A DNA stretch of 64,000 nt, taken from assembly GCF_036013935.1 (NCBI RefSeq), contig NZ_CP107902.1, forward strand, positions 6,605,001 through 6,669,000, in the 5' to 3' direction. The notes under the pieces were generated by a model. It was not told the DNA's origin, did not search any database, and saw nothing but the letters and a program-made list of their open reading frames with translations. The position numbers and the translations under genes are program-made. The stretch comes from Streptomyces sp. NBC_00461. GTDB taxonomy: Bacteria; Actinomycetota; Actinomycetes; Streptomycetales; Streptomycetaceae. This document shows, in pieces, positions 57,527 to 64,000 of this stretch. How positions within the stretch are numbered: position 1 is the stretch's first letter; each line of letters starts with the position of its first letter.

Positions 57527-58975
57527 GTGTGGGGCCTGAGAGACGGCGATGCGCCGCAGGGTTTTCACGAGACGCACCCGAGCGGGGGGAACTTGTTCGA
57601 GACTGTTGCAATTTCTGTGGAGCAAGCCGCAACACTCCTGGCGCGACAGGAGGGGCACTTCCTTGACTTCAAGGATAAAAGAATCGCCCCCGCCAAGGTA
57701 GCAAGGGCTGTTTCCGCGTTCAGTAATGCGGACGGCGGCGATCTGTACATTGGGGTCAACGAGTTATCTACAGGTTTCTCCTGGGACGGTTTTGCGGACC
57801 CTGAGGATGCCAATCAATTGATTCACACACTTGAGGACGTATCTCCTTTCGGCACCGACATAGATGCCGAGTTCCTCTACGCGGAGGGGCTTCCGGGTTA
57901 CGTTCTACACATCAACGCGCGCAAGTCGCGAGTGATTCGCAAGACGCCCGACGGGAAAGTCTACAAACGCCTCAGCGCTCAAAACGCTCCGGTAACTTCT
58001 GTCGATGCCCTAACTGCGCTGCGCAGACAGAAGGGACTTGAGTCCTTCGAGTCTGAAACTCTTCCAATCGACATCGACGTTGTAACCAATTCGGAAGCAA
58101 TCCTTGAATACCTCCTGAGTGCGGTGCCCGTCACAGAACCGGAGACGTACCTCAGGAAGCAGCACCTGCTTATCTCGGGGAAACCAGTGGTAGCGGCGGG
58201 GCTTCTCTTCGCCGATGAACCGCAAGCCTTCCTGCCCAAGCGATGTGGCATCAAGATCTATCGATATAGCAGCGAGGAGCAGTCGCGCGATCGCCTTGTA
58301 GGAGATCCGGTGACCATCGAGGGTCCGCTCTACAAGCAGATCTACGATGCCGTAGATCGAACGGTGGAGCTAGTCGCAGCTGCCGCCTTCCTCGATGAAG
58401 ACGGCCTGCGCAGTGTGAAGTACCCGCATGAGGCGCTGCATGAAATCATCACAAACGCCGTCCTGCATCGAGATTACTCCGTTACGGATGACATTCATAT
58501 TCGAATCTTCGAGAATCGAATCGAGATTCAGAGCCCAGGTCGACTCCCTGGTCATATCACGATCAAAAACATCCTCGACGAACGGCTTAGTCGCAATCCA
58601 TACCTTGTGCGCCACCTCAACCGATTCCCCAACCCGCCCAATAAGGATGTTGGTGAAGGCCTTAATACTGCCTTCGAGTCGATGAAGAAGTTGAATCTAC
58701 ACCCTCCGATTATCGAAGAAAAAGACAATTCGGTACTCGTTATCGTACGCCACGAAAGCCTGGCTTCACCGGCCCAGCTGGTGGTTGAATATCTCAAGGT
58801 CAACGACTCCATCAAGAATGAGCAGGCTCGGAAGCTGACGGGTGTTGGCAGTGAGAGCAAGGTGAAGAAAATCTTTGAAAGCCTGATCCAGGCGGATGAA
58901 ATTGAGCACAAGCCAGGTACCGCTGGCCGTGGGTACGCTTATCAGCTCAAGAAGAAGGGGGATGGCTCGGTCTAA
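57527..58975 (+). CDS. Schlafen AlbA_2 / RecG-like ATP-binding regulator
   Basis: Protein of about 482 aa. An N-terminal AlbA_2 (Schlafen) domain begins at EGHFLDFKDKRIAPAKVARAVSAFSNADGG; the C-terminal half has the HATPase-type segment HEIITNAVLHRDYSVTDD and IEIQSPGRLPG typical of the COG2865 group, then a winged-helix end. The group is usually called transcriptional regulator, with DNA- or RNA-binding ability. The GTG at 57527 with GGAGAG upstream is preferred; TTG at 57593 is an alternative. It is divergent from pglX, 238 bases away. Confidence 0.82.
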   Translation: MWGLRDGDAPQGFHETHPSGGNLFETVAISVEQAATLLARQEGHFLDFKDKRIAPAKVARAVSAFSNADGGDLYIGVNELSTGFSWDGFADPEDANQLIHTLEDVSPFGTDIDAEFLYAEGLPGYVLHINARKSRVIRKTPDGKVYKRLSAQNAPVTSVDALTALRRQKGLESFESETLPIDIDVVTNSEAILEYLLSAVPVTEPETYLRKQHLLISGKPVVAAGLLFADEPQAFLPKRCGIKIYRYSSEEQSRDRLVGDPVTIEGPLYKQIYDAVDRTVELVAAAAFLDEDGLRSVKYPHEALHEIITNAVLHRDYSVTDDIHIRIFENRIEIQSPGRLPGHITIKNILDERLSRNPYLVRHLNRFPNPPNKDVGEGLNTAFESMKKLNLHPPIIEEKDNSVLVIVRHESLASPAQLVVEYLKVNDSIKNEQARKLTGVGSESKVKKIFESLIQADEIEHKPGTAGRGYAYQLKKKGDGSV

Positions 58976-59622
58976 GGAGTCGCTCGACGGCTTTTGGGGT
59001 ACAGCGGGCTGTTTCCTGCTACAGCAGCTCACCACTTCCTCCAGCTCCCATCCCGTCCGCCTTCGACCGACACATTGTGGAGCGGGCGGGGTCGCGTCCA
59101 GGTGGAGCGCGCCACTGTACGAACGACCTGGACGCCATGGGAGCCTCCCCGCGCACGCCACTACGCACCCGCAGTCGGTGGCGGCGCCCCCTCCATCCCG
59201 GCGCCGGCCGGTCCCCCGCCGAAGGCATTGCCTTGACTGCGGGCCGCTCTATGCGGTGATCGACTGGCCGCCGGCCCTATCCACACGTGGGCGTGCGTCG
59301 GCGCAGCGCGCGCGGAGCGGGCCGAAGGCAGGAGCGCAGCGCGGAGCGGAGCCGGGTGCCCTGGTGGCGTAGGGAAGGTCGTACCGCGCCGAGATCCGGC
59401 GCTTACAGTCGTGGGTTCGCGCTGCGGACCGCTTTCACTATGCACGGGTACGTCGGCGGACAGCTGCCGGCGTCCTTCCGGAAGTGTTCTTGTTGCCTAG
59501 CGCCGCCAGTGGTTCTGCTCATGGTCTTGCAGGAGGGTTACGTGTGCGGCCAGGGGGTGCTGTCTCGGAGAGGGATTTCAAGATCTTCTCCCAGATTTCT
59601 CCCAAGAGGCCCCGGAAACCAC
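58976..59622. other. Intergenic GC-rich region without a clear gene
   Basis: About 650 bases in which open frames on either strand have repetitive, high-GC translations without family features. No RNA gene is recognised. It ends at the terminator and tRNA-Pro fragment. Confidence 0.4.
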
Positions 59623-59659
59623 TCAGGGGCCCGACCCGCGCTGCGGATCAGGCCCCTGA
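59623..59659 (-). terminator. Terminator beside tRNA-Pro fragment
   Basis: TCAGGGGCC (59623-59631) pairs with GGCCCCTGA (59651-59659), on the 3' side of the tRNA-Pro fragment. Confidence 0.75.
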
Positions 59660-59672
59660 CCTGGTACTTCAC

Positions 59673-59719
59673 TGTCGGGGTGGCGGGATTTGAACCCACG
59701 ACCTCTTCGTCCCGAAGCA
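59673..59719 (-). other. tRNA-Pro(CGG) 3' fragment (attachment-site remnant)
   Basis: The minus strand carries the anticodon loop TTCGGGA, T arm with TTCAAAT and the acceptor 3' end of tRNA-Pro(CGG). The 5' half is missing. Its core CACGACCTCTTCGTCCCGAA recurs at 61872-61891 in the same orientation, so the 2.2 kb between looks like an integrated islet. Confidence 0.85.
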
Positions 59720-59849
59720 ACTTCTGTGGGTCCTCGACCTGGAGCTGGTGTGCCTCTCACCTGTTGTGATGGTCCGCTGACGTCCGTGCTTGTTCGCGGT
59801 CGTTCATCGGCGTTGTCACGCAGTTAGACACTCACCCCGTGCCTCTGCA

Positions 59850-60206
59850 TCACTTCTTACGGCGCTTGCTCGCCCTCTTCTTCTGTTCGGCTTGGCCACG
59901 CTTCGTCCAGTTGCCTTGGTGGCGGTAGCAGCGCGACGTGCCCTTCATCGTCTTGTTCTGACAACGTCTCCCGGCCGAAGTCGGCCAACCGCACTTCCCT
60001 TGCTTCCACTCGCCCACCGTCCACCCCCGGTAGTTCGGCTTCAAGGTCGGCACCCAGCGTGCGTCGCCGTTTAGCCATCGGGTAGGGCGCACGGCCGGCG
60101 CAGCAAGAGCGTCACGTGCACGCGAGTTGGTACAGGCAGCACCGTCGCACGTGCACTCTTTCCAACTGTGGTGGTGGGGTGCTGGGGTGTGTGCGGGGGC
60201 GTTCAC
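59850..60206 (-). CDS. Small basic zinc-binding-like protein (DUF5763-like)
   Basis: Protein of 118 aa with a candidate zinc site: CGWPTSAGRRCQNKTMKGT and then CYRHQG (C..C..C..H). The C-terminus is strongly basic (KKRASKRRKK). This pattern is similar to DUF5763, seen in phages and mobile elements, where it may bind nucleic acid. Function unknown. Confidence 0.6.
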   Translation of the reverse strand: MNAPAHTPAPHHHSWKECTCDGAACTNSRARDALAAPAVRPTRWLNGDARWVPTLKPNYRGWTVGEWKQGKCGWPTSAGRRCQNKTMKGTSRCYRHQGNWTKRGQAEQKKRASKRRKK

Positions 60207-60348
60207 CTGGGTTCATGTACGGCTAGCCACTCCCTGTCCATCGGCTCCCGGTCTCGCTTGAACGGCCGTGAACCGTGCTGAATGAGACGGAAATTGAGAC
60301 GGCCGATGGAGCTGGACTCGGTAGCATCCGTGCCGCTGAGGAGGCGCC

Positions 60349-60678
60349 ATGTCACTGGGCCGCAAGGGAGCGCGACGCATCGTCGTTGACGGCACGGACT
60401 ACCGGTGGCGGCTGCGCCGTAGGCCGACCTATCTTCAGGCGCTGGTCTGGACACCGTGCACGTTCGCGGTCGAGCAGGCAGACGCCCGGGGGACGACACT
60501 CGTGGTCATCACCAACCACCCGCATCCGAGCAACTGGTTCGGGCGCAAGGCCAAGTCCGTACTGCCATCCGACGTCGCCCACGCCATCGAGCTTGCCCTT
60601 CGCGAGGGATGGACTCCAACGGAGCCTGGCTCCCCGTTCTACCTCGACCTGTCCGCCGGCTTCGCGCCCTTGCCCTGA
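60349..60678 (+). CDS. Conserved Streptomyces hypothetical protein
   Basis: Protein of 109 aa with the conserved start GRKGARRIVVDGTDYRWRLR and the later TTLVVITNHPHPSNWFG and EGWTPTEPGSPFYLDL. I recognise it as a widely distributed Streptomyces family of unknown role. It has AGGAGG before the ATG. A frameshifted and truncated copy lies at 39091, sharing about 100 bases of upstream DNA. Confidence 0.75.
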   Translation: MSLGRKGARRIVVDGTDYRWRLRRRPTYLQALVWTPCTFAVEQADARGTTLVVITNHPHPSNWFGRKAKSVLPSDVAHAIELALREGWTPTEPGSPFYLDLSAGFAPLP

Positions 60679-60989
60679 GCAAGGCAAGGGGCACCTGAGC
60701 CTGGGAAGCTCAGGTGAGGCGCTGGTGGCCCCGCTGACCTTGGGTAAACGGCGCAGGCGCCTTCGCGGAGGTGGTGTTGCTCTCGGCACCTTTGCACTGG
60801 TTGATGTCCTGCTTCTGGAAAAGGTTCGGATGATCAGCTCCTGCTCAAGTGTCCGACGGCGGTGTTCACGAGCTTCTGCAGCCTTACGACTTGATGCTCG
60901 GCAGTGGGCACTCAACATGCCTTCAGGTGGCACAGTTGGAGTCTTTGAACTCGGGCTCATGCAAGGCCTGTTGCCTCTATCCTGGCTTC

Positions 60990-61211
60990 ATGTTGGATGA
61001 GCTGGCGGTGATCTTGTCGGGCAGCGCCGTCGTGCCGGCCTTGGTCGCCACTTTGAGAGCATGGCTTAGCGCTAAGAACGCTCACTCGGTCACGCTTCGA
61101 GTGGGTGATCGTAAAGTGCTTGTCGATCTAGAAAAGCCCGAGGAAGCGGAGTTGTTTCTAAGGGAATTCTTGGATCGAGCTCCCGACAGCGAGGCCCGAC
61201 GCGATGGCTGA
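60990..61211 (+). CDS. EACC1-like effector-associated protein
   Basis: Protein of 73 aa. The pattern SGSAVVPALVATLRAWLSAKNAHSVTLRVGDRK then VLVDLEKPEEAELFLREFL fits the effector-associated constant component EACC1 described in actinobacterial NTP-dependent conflict systems, where it accompanies variable effectors. Start ATG at 60990 (MLDELAV); the ribosome site is weak and upstream in-frame codons are low quality. It overlaps the next gene by eight bases. Confidence 0.72.
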   Translation: MLDELAVILSGSAVVPALVATLRAWLSAKNAHSVTLRVGDRKVLVDLEKPEEAELFLREFLDRAPDSEARRDG

Positions 61212-61611
61212 TCCTCAAGTTCCTGTCCAGCGAAAGAGGGCAGCGCGACGGGAAAGGCCCGCGCGGAAGGACACCATTAACTCGGGCCTTGGCGGAGTGG
61301 GAGGTGGTACGGGGGTTGTGGCGATCGCCAACAGCGTTGGCCTACATACCATGCTTGGGCAAACCTTGATTTATCTCGCTCCGGCGTTCTCTGTTGTGGC
61401 TGGCAGCTTCTTTTATATGCTGAAGAACCAAGCGGATTGGTATGCAGAGCGGTGGCAGATAAAGCGGGCTCGGAAGACTATTGAGAAGTCGCTGAAGTAT
61501 CCGCACACCTCTGAGGAGCATAAGAGGAGGATTCGCGAAATGCTGGAGGAAATCGACGCAAGTGTTGCCGTATCGGAGCTGGACCGAATCAAGCTGCTAG
61601 GCAACAAATGA
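61204..61611 (+). CDS. Two-TM protein partner of EACC1
   Basis: Protein of 135 aa. A basic N-terminus (QRKRAARRERPARK) is followed by two membrane segments (about 32-50 and 53-74) and a charged helical C-terminus with a predicted coiled coil (RKTIEKSLKYPHTSEEHKRR). The gene starts inside the EACC1 gene, so the two form a unit. By position this would be the effector, acting at the membrane; that is inference. Lower GC than the core. Confidence 0.7.
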   Translation: MADPQVPVQRKRAARRERPARKDTINSGLGGVGGGTGVVAIANSVGLHTMLGQTLIYLAPAFSVVAGSFFYMLKNQADWYAERWQIKRARKTIEKSLKYPHTSEEHKRRIREMLEEIDASVAVSELDRIKLLGNK

Positions 61612-62187
61612 CCATTCAGATACGCCGCGTGCGCTGCGCGAGTTTCTGAGGTTCTTGCTTCGGTGTGGCGTCAGAGCGGAGCCAAGCCAAGAGGAGGTCG
61701 GTCTCGCAGAGGCACCTACCGACCCAACTGCGCTCTCAGCTTGGGAAGCTGAGCGCTCTTGTGGCCGGTTCGCACGCTGACCTGCCTCGGATGGGTTCAA
61801 CGCCTCGTGGGCGGGCCCGTTGATTCCCCGGTGTTCCCCGCGATTCCCCGTACGATCTGGCACGCGTCTGGCACGACCTCTTCGTCCCGAACTCTTGAGC
61901 TGGCCGTTGGAGGGCGCTGGCGGCCAGCTACGGCCGCTGTGGTTGCGGTACTTCGTGCTGTCCAGCAAAAGGGGTCGGGCGCGGTTGCGGAGCAGTAGGT
62001 TGTGGCCGGCGGGCGAGAATCGATCCGCCCGGCACACCGGACAGCCCTCCCGCGCCGACCGTTCTACACGGGCATGCGGCATGCGAGTGAACCACGCCAG
62101 GCCCGTCCACTGTGTGCTTGACTCCTGAAGCTCAGAGGTGATCTTTGAATTGGTAGGGCATCGCCAGATCAGATTGGGGATTGCGGG
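61612..62187. other. Attachment-like module with tRNA-Gly and tRNA-Pro cores
   Basis: No gene is seen. In order there are a tRNA-Gly(CCC)-like core (61730-61751), GCTGACCTGC at 61776-61785 (25 bases on), a CCCCG-rich stretch, CTGGCACG repeats at 61857 and 61868, and a 20-base tRNA-Pro core at 61872-61891 identical to the one at 59697-59716. Confidence 0.65.
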
Positions 62188-62580
62188 GTGGATAACGCCG
62201 CAGAAGAACTCGGAAGATTGCGCGAACAGCTTCAGCATGCGTTTGAACTCTTCAGTGCCGATGATGTTAAATCAGCTTCTGAAACGCTGGAGAGCGTAGT
62301 ACGTCAAGCAGATGAGGTTATCGCTGTCCTTAGAGAAGCTGGGGCAACCGACGCAGTTACCCTTCCTTGGGACCTTGATAGGGCATTTGCTTTGATCTCT
62401 CGGGCATCCCTGGAATTCGGCGAGGGGAATGCGAGAGGTGTGGCCTCCTCGCTCAGGTCTGTTACTGAGGCTATCTCCCAAATCGACTTGGATGCAGTTG
62501 CGGATATGACCTTCGGCCGCTGCGTCCATAACCTGATTACGTCGGATGACAGTAGATGCCAAGCATCTCCGCCATGCTGA
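62188..62580 (+). CDS. Small helical protein of unknown function
   Basis: Protein of 130 aa, mostly alpha-helical, acidic, without membrane segment or known motif (AAEELGRLREQLQHAFELF ... SASETLESVVRQADEVIAVL). GTG start behind GGGGATTGCGGG. Its 3' end overlaps the membrane-protein gene by 25 bases, so the two are one unit. AT-richer than the core genes. Confidence 0.65.
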   Translation: MDNAAEELGRLREQLQHAFELFSADDVKSASETLESVVRQADEVIAVLREAGATDAVTLPWDLDRAFALISRASLEFGEGNARGVASSLRSVTEAISQIDLDAVADMTFGRCVHNLITSDDSRCQASPPC

Positions 62581-63173
62581 GCGATGTTTCTCAGCGGTTC
62601 CACGTTTCGTTTGGCTTCGACCTAATGGATGTGTGGCTGCTGTTCGCGTTGGCCATCGTCGTCGTTTGCCGACTTACGTGGCTGATTGCCTATTTTCGTA
62701 AGATGGGCAAGCACTCCTTTAAGGCCTTGCATGTTGAAGTGTTTCCACGTGCCGGGGAGACGGAGGAGAAAAAAGTCAAACGTAACGAAGACTTCTTCGC
62801 GGTTACTGTACGTCAGGAAAGCACGCTGCTAATCGTCGGCTCTATCGTGCTAGCGACATGGGCAGTATTGTTTACTACACTCAAATCAGCTCCAAGTAGA
62901 GATATTTCTTCACTCAGTAGAAATCTTCTTCTCGCCAGCTCCGTTACTTTTATGATTGCGCGGACATTTTTCCGTTCGGCGGGAAGAGAAATGTCTTTTA
63001 TTGGCACAGAGGGGGCCACGGCCATTGGCTACAGTGCGTTCGCTCTAGCGCTTGCTTCGATTCTTGCAGATCTATTCAATATGGGCGGCGCTATCCTGGC
63101 GTTGATCATTGCGACCTGCCTTGTGGTCCGTGAGCTTATAGAGGTCAGGGAACTGGTTCGTTCCTATCAATAA
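62556..63173 (+). CDS. Multi-TM membrane protein, partner of 62188 gene
   Basis: Protein of 205 aa with about five hydrophobic segments (about 24-46, 88-108, 120-136, 150-172, 174-192) and a charged loop between the first two (HVEVFPRAGETEEKKVKRNED). No family is recognised. The 25-base overlap with the preceding gene implies coordinated expression. GC content is well below the core, suggesting recent acquisition. A membrane-acting effector is one possibility among others. Confidence 0.65.
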   Translation: MPSISAMLSDVSQRFHVSFGFDLMDVWLLFALAIVVVCRLTWLIAYFRKMGKHSFKALHVEVFPRAGETEEKKVKRNEDFFAVTVRQESTLLIVGSIVLATWAVLFTTLKSAPSRDISSLSRNLLLASSVTFMIARTFFRSAGREMSFIGTEGATAIGYSAFALALASILADLFNMGGAILALIIATCLVVRELIEVRELVRSYQ

Positions 63174-63700
63174 GCCTCTAAGGCGCACCTTGGGCCGCGC
63201 TTTGTGCCCCACGCCGGCGATCCAGACCCTGCTGGTGACGAGTCACGTATGCCCGTGCCTTGTGCACGGTTGCTCTCGTCTACCGCCCAACGGCGAGGCC
63301 CCGTTCAACCTCACTCCCTGTTTGCGCGTGACTTGTCTCCAGCAAGGACAAAGTGTAGGTGCCAATAAGTATGGTTCCCGCACTTCCTGCGGCGGCATCT
63401 GCACACGTCGGGTGCATAATCGTGCTGGATCAGGTGATGTGCCCCGCAAGATTCAAACCTGCACACACGGCCCCGGAGGCTCCTTCGGGGCCTTGGCGCT
63501 ACAAGACGTCACGGCGCTACACCCTGCACATGGCAGGCCCGGCGGGAGCTGAGGTACAAGCCAGGAACTCCGGTGGGAGGCAGCGCACGCCTCATGACAC
63601 GGTGCTCGCCACGCGTGGACTATCTGTGGACGCGGGCAGTCGAACATCACGGATACTGCGGTGGGGTGGTTTTTCTGGCCGGGCAGCATCTGATCCGTGA
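63174..63700. other. Intergenic region with degenerate tRNA-Arg fragment
   Basis: About 525 bases without a supported gene. It contains the degenerate tRNA-Arg(CCG)-like fragment at 63440-63481, which preserves the T arm and anticodon region with several substitutions. Confidence 0.55.
63440..63481 (-). other. Degenerate tRNA-Arg(CCG) 3' fragment
   Basis: Aligns with 40041-40084 over its whole length with about 85 percent identity and one small gap. Same orientation as the other three tRNA-Arg fragments. It is the oldest-looking copy. Confidence 0.7.
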
Positions 63701-64000
63701 CTAAATTTGTCTTGCGAGATGGCGTTGAAGGTCAACATGTCTGAACTGGTAAACGGCGCCAACTTGTCGTAGGACGCCACGAACCTCATGAGCGTCTTGC
63801 AGAAATGCTGCCAATCGCCAAGGGGCTCTCCCCTCCACTGCTAGGAGTATACGGGCAGCTGTGTAAACCCCCCAAGCAGCATAACTGCATGCAAACATTG
63901 GGCCCACGGTGACGAGGATGGATATGAGCACCGGAGGTGCAAGTATGAAAAACGTGCCACGGTTCAGACTTGGGAAAGTCATAGCTGCGACGAGCAGCGA
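63701..64000 (-). CDS. 3' end of a NACHT-type NTPase/membrane protein (partial)
   Basis: The minus-strand frame is open to the right edge and encodes the last 99 residues of a larger protein. It has a membrane helix pair (FFILAPPVLISILVTVGPMF then a second hydrophobic stretch) and ends with PWRLAAFLQDAHEVRGVLRQ and then VYQFRHVDLQRHLA, the closing motif I know from Streptomyces NACHT-domain NTPases with C-terminal membrane helices. The NTPase part is outside the window, so the assignment is moderate. Confidence 0.6.
   Translation of the reverse strand, partial: SLLVAAMTFPSLNRGTFFILAPPVLISILVTVGPMFACSYAAWGVYTAARILLAVEGRAPWRLAAFLQDAHEVRGVLRQVGAVYQFRHVDLQRHLARQI

Noticed and set aside
59161..59445. 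Small minus-strand ORF in the 59-kb gap
   Set aside because: Composition is that of random high-GC sequence (Ala/Pro/Arg-rich), no ribosome site and no family features.

Overview
The window is high-GC actinobacterial DNA, almost certainly from a Streptomyces chromosome. The evidence is the strong third-position GC bias, GTG/TTG starts, a complete conservon (cvnABCD), a HAIR-controlled lon gene, a Kgd-type 2-oxoglutarate enzyme, and a Ku/LigD-polymerase pair. The gene order kgd - two-component system - lon - conservon - FtsW/PBP - LigD-pol/Ku fits the conserved Streptomyces core.

Core half (1 to about 35.3 kb): the 5' part of kgd (minus strand); an OmpR-type two-component system; a spermidine-synthase-like protein; a rhomboid-like membrane protein; a GNAT acetyltransferase; lon; a GH25 lysozyme; a MarR regulator; a PP2C-like phosphatase; cvnA-B-C-D followed by a styrene-monooxygenase-like flavoprotein; an NlpC/P60 hydrolase; a TetR regulator and two ferritin-like diiron proteins; a proline-rich membrane protein; a DUF3291 protein; a divergon-type FtsW/PBP2 pair; an SH3 protein; a lipoprotein/histidine-kinase pair; a CX5R phosphatase; a NERD protein; the NHEJ pair LigD-pol and Ku; and an MBL-fold hydrolase.

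Accessory half (about 35.3 to 64 kb): a mosaic of small islets separated by 3' fragments of tRNA genes. Fragments of tRNA-Arg(CCG) lie at 40.04, 44.03, 48.79 and 63.44 kb. Fragments of tRNA-Gly(CCC) lie at 36.88, 38.65 and 61.73 kb, with a short related piece at 48.09 kb. Fragments of tRNA-Pro(CGG) lie at 59.67 and 61.87 kb. Several carry a tRNA-type terminator on the 3' side, and several have conserved motifs at fixed distances that look like integrase arm sites. No complete tRNA gene is present. Truncated tyrosine-integrase genes (39.35 and 42.9-43.4 kb), an IS3-like remnant and decayed duplicates show repeated integration and loss.

Cargo of the accessory half: a SigE-type sigma factor with a membrane partner; a VapBC-like pair; a secreted HNH nuclease; an APH-family kinase; an XRE/TPR regulator facing a primase/polymerase-like gene plus two tandem paralogous small proteins. 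A defence island at 49-59 kb holds a probable modification-dependent (SRA-like + PD-(D/E)XK) endonuclease, a DUF6602-like nuclease, a nuclease-DUF2075 helicase, a PglX-type (BREX-2/Pgl) adenine methyltransferase without PglW/Y/Z, and a divergent Schlafen AlbA_2 protein. After it come an EACC1 + two-TM protein pair inside a tRNA-Pro-bounded islet, an unrecognised soluble + multi-TM pair, and the 3' end of what looks like a NACHT-type NTPase running off the right edge.

The best candidates for undescribed biology are the PglX-without-partners island and the two small gene pairs at 60.99-61.61 kb and 62.19-63.17 kb.
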